Source: DATDXN01 sp035289305 (GTDB taxonomy: Bacteria; Patescibacteriota; Microgenomatia; UBA1406; HO2-37-13b). Taken from it: 12,990 nt of DNA. Location: assembly GCA_035289305.1 (NCBI GenBank), contig DATDXN010000007.1, positions 1 through 12,990 of the forward strand, read 5' to 3'. Shown in pieces: positions 1-7,664 of the stretch. A program made the translations under genes and the position numbers. The notes under the pieces are model-generated. The model did no database searches, was not told the DNA's origin, and was given only the letters and a program-made list of their open reading frames with translations. Positions within the stretch are counted from its first letter, which is position 1; each line of letters starts with the position of its first letter.

Positions 1-195
1 AAGATCAACAAAAGGAGATGGTATGTTTTTACCTGCATTGACCGAGTATCAAAAATTGCCTTTATTAAAGATAAACTAATTTCCTACTTGAATCGGTACA
101 ACTTTGAGGTAAAATTAAAACAGTTAAATTACAAAACACCAGCGGATTATTTAAAACAGACCAAAAGTCTCTCTATACAACGTATCGTAAGCTAA
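1..195 (+). pseudogene. IS481-like transposase remnant, internally deleted, 5' end outside the window
   Basis: Frame 1 is open from the window edge to a TAA at 193-195 and gives 64 residues. The first 23 or so (WYVFTCIDRVSKIAF) read like the opening strand of an rve/DDE integrase core, in which the Asp of 'CIDR' would be the first catalytic acid. The rest (YLNRYNFEVKL, then LNYKTPADYL) reads like the C-terminal end of IS481/IS3-type transposases, usually 'YN.xRPHxxLxYxTPxeYL'. In an intact enzyme roughly 130-150 residues, including the second Asp and the Glu, separate these two pieces; here they are about a dozen residues apart in the same frame. I infer an in-frame deletion and a dead transposase. 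The family is recognised from motifs only, and the RPH part of the C-terminal motif has also decayed. No terminal inverted repeat is visible after the stop codon. Confidence 0.68.
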
Positions 196-197
196 CA

Positions 198-203
198 TAT
201 ACT
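198..203 (+). promoter_or_regulatory. putative -10 hexamer (TATACT) for the alpha/beta hydrolase
   Basis: TATACT ends 6 bases before the ATG at 210. No good -35 is seen 16-18 bases upstream, and there is no Shine-Dalgarno sequence. If the hexamer is used, transcription would start at or next to the ATG, giving a leaderless mRNA. Confidence 0.45.
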
Positions 204-209
204 TAACTT

Positions 210-1433
210 ATGAAAAAAATTGTTATTCCTCTTATTATTTTTCTCCTCGCGGTGATTGCGCTGCAAAATAGAGACTTCTTTCAGAGGTTGAGACAAAAGA
301 CTCCTTCATCTGGGTTACCTCTCCCTCAATCCATGACTGCTCAAACTGCATGGATGGCTGGTTTTGCGATAAAAAAAGCAAATTTTACCAATCCAGTAGC
401 TGGTGGACAAACTTCCTACGCTATTGCTTTTTGGTACCCGACGCTTGAGACTCCGAGACAGTATACGTATAGCGAGAGAAGATCAGGAAGTGTTACTCTC
501 AATGCCTCACTTGCGCAGTGGCAAAAACCATATCCAATTCTCGTGTTTGCCCATGGGGCTTACGGTTCTGCTCTCAATATCAGCTACTTTGCTGAATATG
601 CTGCGCAGCGGGGATTTATTGTGGCAGGACTTGATTATATAGACACTGGAGCGCCAGACTTTCAAAAACCTTTGTCTTTTGAACGGATTGAAGGAGCGCC
701 TCAAGGAAGTAATTTAGAAATTCTCCGTTCGGTAAGAGCTATGAAGCCGGAGGCAGATAAAGATAGAAATTATCTTTTTTCCTATCTTGAAAAGCATCGC
801 CTACCTCAAACAAGATCATTTGTTGATTATCTTATGAGCGAAAATCAAAATCAGTCATCGTGGCTTTATCAGACTATAGATCCACGTCAAATCGGCGCCA
901 TAGGCCACTCGCTTGGCGGTATGACCATGTACGGTGTAACCGGTGCTCATCCCAATCCATCTTTCAAAGACACAAGAATCAAAACTCTCCTGATTTTTTC
1001 ATCCCCGACGTATCCGTTTGAAAATAGTTTTCAAGGGGTGAATATTCCTCTGATGCTTATGGTTGGAGAAAACGATGAAGCTTATTTTGGCGATCTTCCT
1101 CGGCGCATTGCATACGATATAGCAAAGCCTCCCAAATATTATTTAGTGCTTGATGATTCTACTCATTTCTCTTTTTCAAGTCCTGAAAATAGTACTCACG
1201 CGGAAGCTATTTCTTCCTATGGATTAGCATTTTCCCAAAAATATCTTATTGGCGCCAACACTGGAGATGAAATGTTGAGCAAAAAAACTCCCGCATGGGC
1301 TTATTATGTGAGTGAAGAAACGAGTGGCGCAAAATTGGAATTTGGTACAGAACCCCCCGCGGGAGAAAATAGTGCTCGAGAAGGTATCAGAGATATTATT
1401 CTGAAGCGTTTGAGAGAACGCAGATTACAATAA
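210..1433 (+). CDS. membrane-anchored alpha/beta hydrolase (PAF-acetylhydrolase / dienelactone-hydrolase-like)
   Basis: This 407-aa protein has an N-terminal hydrophobic stretch (about residues 4-18) after MKK, which is a signal anchor or signal peptide, so the catalytic part is probably extracytoplasmic. Family signs are 'YPILVFAHGAYG' (oxyanion-hole HG at 115-116), the nucleophile elbow GHSLGG (Ser234), 'MLMVGENDE' (candidate acid Asp289) and 'DDSTHF' (candidate His319). The order Ser-Asp-His and the 'FAHG...FIVAGLDYIDTGAP' context resemble the plasmalipase/PAF-acetylhydrolase-like branch of the superfamily. It probably hydrolyses an ester; the substrate cannot be read from the sequence. 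An insertion between the oxyanion strand and the nucleophile (about 145-225) would form a lid. The C-terminal 60 residues after the His are charged and not part of the fold as I know it. The ATG at 210 is chosen because it precedes the signal anchor directly. The gene is convergent with the permease gene, whose stop codon is 8 bases away. Confidence 0.85.
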   Translation: MKKIVIPLIIFLLAVIALQNRDFFQRLRQKTPSSGLPLPQSMTAQTAWMAGFAIKKANFTNPVAGGQTSYAIAFWYPTLETPRQYTYSERRSGSVTLNASLAQWQKPYPILVFAHGAYGSALNISYFAEYAAQRGFIVAGLDYIDTGAPDFQKPLSFERIEGAPQGSNLEILRSVRAMKPEADKDRNYLFSYLEKHRLPQTRSFVDYLMSENQNQSSWLYQTIDPRQIGAIGHSLGGMTMYGVTGAHPNPSFKDTRIKTLLIFSSPTYPFENSFQGVNIPLMLMVGENDEAYFGDLPRRIAYDIAKPPKYYLVLDDSTHFSFSSPENSTHAEAISSYGLAFSQKYLIGANTGDEMLSKKTPAWAYYVSEETSGAKLEFGTEPPAGENSAREGIRDIILKRLRERRLQ

Positions 1434-1441
1434 AAAGATTG

Positions 1442-2668
<1,227 letters not shown>

Positions 2669-2670
2669 AA

Positions 2671-3369
2671 TTAGTTTTTGTATACATATTGTTTCTCTTG
2701 TTTTTCATCCTGTTGTATTTTTCCATCTTTTATGTGGATGATGCGCTGCGCATGGCGGGCGATGTCTGGTTCATGGGTAATCATGATGATCGTATGCCCT
2801 TTATCATTAAGCTTCCTGAATATATTCATGATTTCCTCTGCTTGAGTTGTGGCAATGTTGCCGGTTGGTTCATCAGCAAGGATGATGCGAGGAGACATGA
2901 CGAGCGCCCGAGCAATAGCGACTCTTTGTTGTTGGCCTCCAGAGAGTTGATTCGGCGAATAAAACATTCTATCGTTCAAACCAACAAGCGAAAGATATAT
3001 TTCTGCTCTTTCTAGGCGATCCCGACGGGAAATACCTGCATACATCATGGGAAGCATGACGTTTGAGAGAGCAGACATACGGGGAAGCAGGTTAAATGCT
3101 TGAAAAACAAACCCGATTTTTTTGTTTCGTATTTCTGCCAATTGGTTTTCATCAAGTTCTGTCATGCGTTCACCGTCCAACATATATTCACCGTGTGATG
3201 GTTTGTCGAGAGCACCCAATATGTGCATTAAGGTCGATTTTCCCGATCCTGAAGGACCCATGATAGCGACAAATTCGCCGTTTTTAACTTCAAAAGAAAT
3301 ATCGGAAAGGGCAATAGTTTCAAGACTTCCCATTGTGTATATTTTGGAAATATGGAGTATGCTGATCAT
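2671..3369 (-). CDS. ABC transporter ATPase (LolD/MacB-N type)
   Basis: The protein has 232 aa from the ATG at 3369. It carries Walker A GPSGSGKST (38-46), the Q-loop Gln90, the signature LSGGQQQR (142-149), Walker B IILADEP with Glu167, and the switch His199 in 'MITHEP'. Its length and motif spelling match the LolD/MacB-type ATPases that partner FtsX-family permeases, and such a permease gene follows 2 bases later. I prefer the ATG at 3369 over the in-frame TTG at 3384, because homologues normally begin directly with the 'MISILHISKIY' strand. One oddity is that the segment after Walker B reads DEPTGNIATTQ where the family usually has DEPTGNLDS, so the D-loop Asp is replaced. The rest of the active site is intact, so this is more likely a lineage variant than loss of function. 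Confidence 0.94.
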   Translation of the reverse strand: MISILHISKIYTMGSLETIALSDISFEVKNGEFVAIMGPSGSGKSTLMHILGALDKPSHGEYMLDGERMTELDENQLAEIRNKKIGFVFQAFNLLPRMSALSNVMLPMMYAGISRRDRLERAEIYLSLVGLNDRMFYSPNQLSGGQQQRVAIARALVMSPRIILADEPTGNIATTQAEEIMNIFRKLNDKGHTIIMITHEPDIARHAQRIIHIKDGKIQQDEKQEKQYVYKN

Positions 3370-3380
3370 TGTAAGAAAAA

Positions 3381-3408
3381 TCAAAACTAAAAATTAAAAG
3401 TCAAAAAT
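3381..3408. repeat. A-rich degenerate 7-bp repeats in the spacer between exporter genes
   Basis: The 48-base spacer between the membrane-fusion-protein and ATPase genes contains four consecutive heptamers with an AAAA centre: TCAAAAC, TAAAAAT, TAAAAGT and CAAAAAT. The ATPase gene therefore has a T-rich leader with no Shine-Dalgarno sequence. This may be no more than low-complexity spacer DNA. Confidence 0.4.
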
Positions 3409-3417
3409 AAATATAGG

Positions 3418-4728
3418 CTATCGTGTCCTTATATTAAACCCGCCAGGACGCAATCCCCCAGTGCCAAATCCTCCAAAGGGTGATTGCGTTTGGTTTCTTG
3501 ATGATATTTGTTCTTGGACTGTTAAAGTGACGATCATATCTCCTTCAGATAGTCCTGACAGTATTTCAGTTTGCGTATCTGATGCAAGACCGATTTTGAC
3601 AGCCGTCTCTGTTATTTTTTCGTTTTTCATAACTCGCACTATTGATTCTCCATTTCGCGACTGTAATGCACTTGAGGGAACGAGAAGAACATTATCTTTG
3701 GTTTGCGTGATGATATGGACAAAAGTTGCCATATGGGGGAGAATTGCATCGTCCCCCAGGTCAAGTCGGATAAATACAGGATAGATGGTGACGCCGGTGG
3801 AGCTTTCTCCCACCGTATCAATACTGATGACTCGTCCAGTAAATGTTTTATCAGAAAATGCGTCAAAGGTGATTGTTGCGGGATTGCCGATTTTTACTTT
3901 TGGCACGTCAATTTCAGTGAGGTTGATTGAGACCAACGGCTGAGCTTTTGTTTTTATGTATGCTATGTGTGTACTGCTTTGTGCGGTGTTTTCTGTGTTG
4001 GTTGACGGCGTGATTACCGATCCTTCCTGCAGAGATAATCCAGTGACTTTTCCAGAAATTAGTGCGTAAATAGTAGAGGAGGTTTGTTGATATGCAAGCC
4101 ATGCAGCATTGAGCGCAGTTTGCGTTTGGACAACAACGCTTTGCTGATTTTTATATTTTGCCTCTCCCGCAAGCCAATTATTTTGGGCAATGTGAAATTC
4201 CGGGAGCGTTCTGTTTGTTTCGTTGGCTGATCCATCTGCATTTTGATAGGTGGAGTTGGTGGCGAGTGTATAAAATGTTTTCCAATTGTCAAACATATCA
4301 GATTGAGTAGTGTATAGATTCGCTTTTGCTGCCTCTTGGGTGTTTTTGGCGCTTTGATAACTTGAGAGAGTCTGTGCATTTTTTTGGCGGGCGATCATAT
4401 CAAGGTCTATTTCAGCGATTTTTTGGCCAGAGATTACCTCATCGCCGTCTTTCGCGTATAGTTTTGATACAACGCCTGTTGCTTGCGTGGTCACGGAGAT
4501 ACTATTTGTTGCGGCTACCGTGCCTGTTGCCGGGACTGAAATGATGAGTGTCCCTTTTTCTGCTTGTGTAGTTTGGTATTGTGTTTGTTTATTTTTCAAG
4601 GCAGAGATTCTTGAAAAGATAAGCCATAAAAGTCCGATAAACAAGGCAAAAAACGCGATCTTCTTAAAAAATGAGAGCCTAAAAAACCATTGTACTATTC
4701 TGATAAAAAATTTCACTATAGATTTCAT
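3418..4728 (-). CDS. membrane fusion protein / HlyD-MacA-like adaptor of the ABC exporter
   Basis: The protein has 436 aa. A single N-terminal transmembrane segment (about 22-40) anchors it. Residues 57-110 ('GTLIISVPATGTVAA...GVVSKLYAKDGDEVISGQKIAEIDLD') form the first half of a biotinyl-lipoyl-like hairpin. Residues 115-215 are Gln/Ala-rich and helical (the alpha hairpin), and 'YALISGKVTGLSLQEGSVI' (221-239) is the second lipoyl half. The beta-barrel (about 265-345) and a membrane-proximal domain (to about 405) follow. The tail is Gly/Phe-rich (PFGGFGTGGLRPGGF, 417-431). In MacAB-type exporters the adaptor stands on the permease and passes substrate outward. No TolC-like partner is encoded here, which would fit an export system with one membrane or an adaptor acting at the wall. 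The gene lies 36 bases after the kinase gene and has its own promoter and regulator-box candidate, so it can be expressed separately from the kinase. Confidence 0.9.
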   Translation of the reverse strand: MKSIVKFFIRIVQWFFRLSFFKKIAFFALFIGLLWLIFSRISALKNKQTQYQTTQAEKGTLIISVPATGTVAATNSISVTTQATGVVSKLYAKDGDEVISGQKIAEIDLDMIARQKNAQTLSSYQSAKNTQEAAKANLYTTQSDMFDNWKTFYTLATNSTYQNADGSANETNRTLPEFHIAQNNWLAGEAKYKNQQSVVVQTQTALNAAWLAYQQTSSTIYALISGKVTGLSLQEGSVITPSTNTENTAQSSTHIAYIKTKAQPLVSINLTEIDVPKVKIGNPATITFDAFSDKTFTGRVISIDTVGESSTGVTIYPVFIRLDLGDDAILPHMATFVHIITQTKDNVLLVPSSALQSRNGESIVRVMKNEKITETAVKIGLASDTQTEILSGLSEGDMIVTLTVQEQISSRNQTQSPFGGFGTGGLRPGGFNIRTR

Positions 4729-4736
4729 AGCGCAGT

Positions 4737-4770
4737 ATTATACAAGAAAAAACTTAAAAATAGCTTAAAG
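4737..4770 (-). promoter_or_regulatory. regulator box (11-bp direct repeat) and -10 upstream of the exporter operon
   Basis: On the plus strand 4752-4770 reads ACTTAAAAATAGCTTAAAG. On the transcribed strand this contains TTTAAG-N5-TTTAAG, an 11-bp direct repeat, followed 9 bases later by TATAAT (4742 down to 4737). The hexamer lies 8 bases before the ATG at 4728. The box occupies the -35 position and overlaps the kinase stop codon. It equals the NTTAAG-N5-WTTAAG form known for CiaR, an OmpR-family regulator, and is almost the same as the element upstream of the regulator gene in this window. Confidence 0.6.
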
Positions 4771-5766
4771 TGTCGGCAATGTGACAGTAAAGGTTGATTC
4801 CTTTTGAACCATGCTTTTCACCTGTATTGATCCTTTATGTGCGTCAACAATTTTTTGCGCAATAGCCAGTCCAAGACCATACCCATCTATTTTTGATCGT
4901 GATGTATCTGCGCGGTAAAATCGATTAAATATATGAGGGATATCTTTTTCGGAAATGCCAATTCCCTGATCAGTGATTGAGAGAGCAATATGTGTTGTAG
5001 TTTTTCGAGCAGTGATTGTTATAGTTGTTTTGGCAGGAGTATATTTGATCGCATTGTCGAGCAGAATAACAAAAAGGTTGACAAGGGCATCTTTATTTCC
5101 TCTGATATGCACTGTTTCTGTGTCAAAACGGTTAACAATGGTCATGCGTTTTTGTTTGGCGATGGGCGAGACTTTTTTAATTGCATGGACAATGATACTG
5201 TCGAGATTACATATTTCAGATAGTGTGTTGTTTGTTGGTTTTTCATAATAGGCAAGATGTAATAATTCTTCAGAGAGGTGTTGTAGTTTATTGACTTCTT
5301 GAATATTTTCGGCGATCAGCGTTTTTGCCTCCTCGTGCGTGTAATTTTTATTTCGTAAGAATACTTCCATAGCGGTTTTAAGGGAGGTAAGCGGAGTTTT
5401 CAGCTCATGTGAGGCATCGCTTATAAAACGATTTTGTTCATCTACCATTTCCTGAATAGGAGCGAGAGTTCGTCCTGCGAGAAAATATCCAGTTGCCCCC
5501 GATAGCACCACTATGCCCGCATTTACCAAAATAAGCATGACGCCTAGTCTTTTTTTGGTTTCGCGCACCAATTCCGGATCAATAGTGTGAGGTAGTATTG
5601 GTCTTTTTTCAAATATTCTTCCTTCGATACGAAGGCGCTGTATGCGAGCAAACCGTTCAAATTCCTTTGTCAGTACTTTATAGATGACAATACTAAAAGC
5701 AGTGCTGATAAGCATGACGATCAATAAGTACCATAGGGTTAGTTTCAGTCGAGCTCTGTCAAACAT
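4765..5766 (-). CDS. sensor histidine kinase (EnvZ/CiaH-like, OmpR-partner type)
   Basis: This 333-aa membrane kinase has TM1 at about 9-31, a short extracytoplasmic loop of roughly 43 residues, and TM2 at about 75-97, followed by a HAMP-like linker ('GRTLAPIQEMVDEQNRF'). The dimerisation/phosphoacceptor domain has the H-box 'FISDASHELKTPLTSL' with His120 as the phosphorylated residue. The HATPase_c domain has the N-box 'ILLDNAIKYTP' (Asn238), G1 'DQGIG' (266-270), an F-box around 'IFNRFYRAD' and G2 'GYGLGLAIA' (295-303). All catalytic motifs are intact. The small loop suggests that it senses something within or close to the membrane. The ATG at 5766 lies 1 base past the regulator stop codon, with an AAGGA Shine-Dalgarno-like sequence inside the end of the regulator gene. 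The two genes therefore form a coupled pair. Confidence 0.94.
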   Translation of the reverse strand: MFDRARLKLTLWYLLIVMLISTAFSIVIYKVLTKEFERFARIQRLRIEGRIFEKRPILPHTIDPELVRETKKRLGVMLILVNAGIVVLSGATGYFLAGRTLAPIQEMVDEQNRFISDASHELKTPLTSLKTAMEVFLRNKNYTHEEAKTLIAENIQEVNKLQHLSEELLHLAYYEKPTNNTLSEICNLDSIIVHAIKKVSPIAKQKRMTIVNRFDTETVHIRGNKDALVNLFVILLDNAIKYTPAKTTITITARKTTTHIALSITDQGIGISEKDIPHIFNRFYRADTSRSKIDGYGLGLAIAQKIVDAHKGSIQVKSMVQKESTFTVTLPTL

Positions 5767-5767
5767 A

Positions 5768-6442
5768 TTATCCTTCGATTTTATACCCGAAGCCGCGCAC
5801 GGTATGAATAAGTGGCTTTTTATGGTTAAAAGGAGTATCGATTTTATTTCTTAAGTTTCGTATATATACTTCGATCGTATTGGGGAGGATATCTGCATCG
5901 TATTCCCATACATGATATATAATGTGATCTTTCGTCAGAATTTTGCCCGCATTTCTCATAAAATACTCAAGGAGTGAAAATTCTCTGCGTGTGAGATGTA
6001 TTGTTTTATTTGCACGTTTTACCAGATAGAGTTTTGTGTCAAGTATGAGATCTGCTATTTTGAGGATTTCGTCGCGAGTGGTCGGCGGTCTTCGAGTGAG
6101 AGCTCTTGTGCGAGCCAAAAGCTCCTCAAAAGAAAAAGGTTTGGTGAGGTAATCATCCGCCCCCGCATCAAGCCCTGATACTTTGTCATGGATTTGGCTT
6201 TTGGCAGTGAGCATCAAAATCGGCGTATGCACATTGCTTTTTCGCAGTTTCCTGCAGATAGTGATACCGTCCATTTCAGGAAGCATAAGGTCAAGAATGA
6301 CAAGATCATACTCTCCAGTTGAGGCAAGGTCGTACCCGTTATTTCCCGTATGCGCAAGATCTGTCGTATACTTCTCTTGTTCAAGTCCTTTTTTCATTGA
6401 TTGGGCGATACGATGTTCATCTTCAACTATGAGTATTTTCAT
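5768..6442 (-). CDS. response regulator, OmpR/PhoB family
   Basis: The protein has 224 aa. The receiver domain occupies residues 1-118, with the acidic pair Glu7-Asp8 ('VEDE'), the phosphoacceptor Asp51 ('LVILDLMLPEMDG'), Thr79 ('LMLTAK') and Lys101 ('YLTKPF'). The winged-helix DNA-binding domain (about 127-222) contains 'LTRREFSLLEYFMRNAGKIL', 'NTIEVYIRNLRNKID' and the C-terminal wing 'IHTVRGFGYKIEG'. All are typical of OmpR/PhoB regulators, which bind tandem direct repeats at 10-11 bp spacing. Its gene comes first in a two-gene kinase/regulator unit. A candidate binding box with that spacing sits in its own promoter and another in front of the exporter genes, suggesting autoregulation plus control of the exporter. 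Confidence 0.96.
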   Translation of the reverse strand: MKILIVEDEHRIAQSMKKGLEQEKYTTDLAHTGNNGYDLASTGEYDLVILDLMLPEMDGITICRKLRKSNVHTPILMLTAKSQIHDKVSGLDAGADDYLTKPFSFEELLARTRALTRRPPTTRDEILKIADLILDTKLYLVKRANKTIHLTRREFSLLEYFMRNAGKILTKDHIIYHVWEYDADILPNTIEVYIRNLRNKIDTPFNHKKPLIHTVRGFGYKIEG

Positions 6443-6452
6443 ATACAGCGAT

Positions 6453-6484
6453 AGTATACCTCTTTACTGAAAAATAGCTGAAAA
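6453..6484 (-). promoter_or_regulatory. regulator box (11-bp direct repeat) and -10 upstream of the response regulator
   Basis: On the plus strand 6466-6484 reads ACTGAAAAATAGCTGAAAA. On the transcribed strand this gives TTTCAG-N5-TTTCAG, an 11-bp direct repeat. After 7 bases comes TATACT (6458 down to 6453), which ends 10 bases before the ATG at 6442. There is no TTGACA-like -35; the box stands in its place, as for activator-dependent OmpR/PhoB-type promoters. It lies in the 48-base gap after the glycosyltransferase stop codon. Confidence 0.6.
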
Positions 6485-6490
6485 ACTTGC

Positions 6491-7651
6491 TCAAAAGGTA
6501 ATTATTCTCAAGTAAACCATTACAATTCCCCGTGCGATAAGCACTAAAAAAAGAGCGGCGAAAGAAAACCCAAGCGTTTTATACAAAGGGTTTTTTGTAT
6601 GCTTAAACCTTTTCACGAAGTCTCCATAGGTTCCGCCAATAAGTAGTGATGCAAAAGGATAAAACGGTAGTACATACCACGCAAGTTTTGTTTGTGCGGT
6701 CGTTATAACGACGAGGATCAAAACACTTGATACAACAAGGACAAAATTTTTATACTCCTTCATATTTTTGAAAAAGAAAACATAAACCACGCTGACGAGA
6801 TAAATTTCAAGGGCAGAAAACATGTTTTTTGAAGAAAGTACCGTGAGATAAAACCACAGAGATTCGCGATGTCCCTCGATGGGTAAAAGCATCCGTTTAA
6901 CTAAATGATAGTAGACATATTGTCCTATGAATTGTTCTTTGTACGTTAAAAACATATAGGTATGCCATCCGAGAACAATAACCAAAAATACGCATGTTGA
7001 AATTATCATATGTAATAAGGCAACGCGTTTTTTCCTACAGGCAAAAATGTATAGATAAAAAATAAAAAGCGGTAAGAGGCCAATAGGTCCTTTTGTCAAT
7101 ATAGAGAGAACTGAAAGAAAAGAGCCAAGGTATAGAAAAATACTCTTTTTTGTCGTGATACTCATATAGAAACTATAAAAAGAGCCTGTCATAAGAAGGA
7201 GAAGTAAACTATCGACATCTGCGGATCGCAGCGTATGGGTGGAGAAAAAACCTTCTTGATTTGGCATAAATAATTGGCCAGTGGAAAGCATGACGAGGAG
7301 AGAAATTATTGCTGACAATGATCCATGCGTCGCACGTGAAAACCGATAAATGACAAGAAGAAGTAAAAATCCTGAAAGGGCGCTCACGAAGCGAAAGCCA
7401 AAGGGACTTTGTCCAAATAATCTCACTGATGCCATCGTCAGGAAATACCAGAGGGGAGGTTTCTCGAGAAATGGCTTATTGTCCAAAATAAGAGTAAATG
7501 ATTGGTCAGTAGTCAATGTTTGCTTTATCACTCTCATATTTGTTTCCTCATCCCACCGTTGAAGGGGTTGTGTGTTTAGCCCATAAAAACAAAAAAATAG
7601 ACCAACAAGGCAAAGACTATAGAGCGAGATTTTTCGTATGAGCGATGTCAC
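6491..7651 (-). CDS. GT39/ArnT-like integral membrane glycosyltransferase
   Basis: The protein has 386 aa from the GTG at 7651 and about nine or ten hydrophobic segments, with the PMT_2/ArnT-like signature at the N-terminus. After TM1 comes 'LQRWDEETNMRVI' (the Asp in the first extracytoplasmic loop is the catalytic position of GT-C enzymes). Then follow 'KPFLEKPPLWYFL', 'SPFGFRFVSALSG', 'TLRSADVDSLLLLLM' and 'LTKGPIGLLPLF', all in family order. Such enzymes move a sugar from a polyprenyl-phosphate carrier to a protein or lipid outside the membrane. The protein is short for the family (ArnT has about 550 aa) and has no soluble C-terminal domain. The start is uncertain. An in-frame TTG at 7720 would overlap the peptidase gene by 56 bases, while GTG 7651 or TTG 7657 begins just after its TGA. 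I prefer 7651 because TM1 then follows closely. Confidence 0.84.
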   Translation of the reverse strand: MTSLIRKISLYSLCLVGLFFCFYGLNTQPLQRWDEETNMRVIKQTLTTDQSFTLILDNKPFLEKPPLWYFLTMASVRLFGQSPFGFRFVSALSGFLLLLVIYRFSRATHGSLSAIISLLVMLSTGQLFMPNQEGFFSTHTLRSADVDSLLLLLMTGSFYSFYMSITTKKSIFLYLGSFLSVLSILTKGPIGLLPLFIFYLYIFACRKKRVALLHMIISTCVFLVIVLGWHTYMFLTYKEQFIGQYVYYHLVKRMLLPIEGHRESLWFYLTVLSSKNMFSALEIYLVSVVYVFFFKNMKEYKNFVLVVSSVLILVVITTAQTKLAWYVLPFYPFASLLIGGTYGDFVKRFKHTKNPLYKTLGFSFAALFLVLIARGIVMVYLRIITF

Positions 7652-7664
7652 ATACAAGATGTTG

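Noticed and set aside
3370..3384. Upstream TTG start (3384) for the ABC ATPase gene.
   Set aside because: It adds only five residues not expected in LolD-type proteins; the ATG at 3369 is a stronger start codon.
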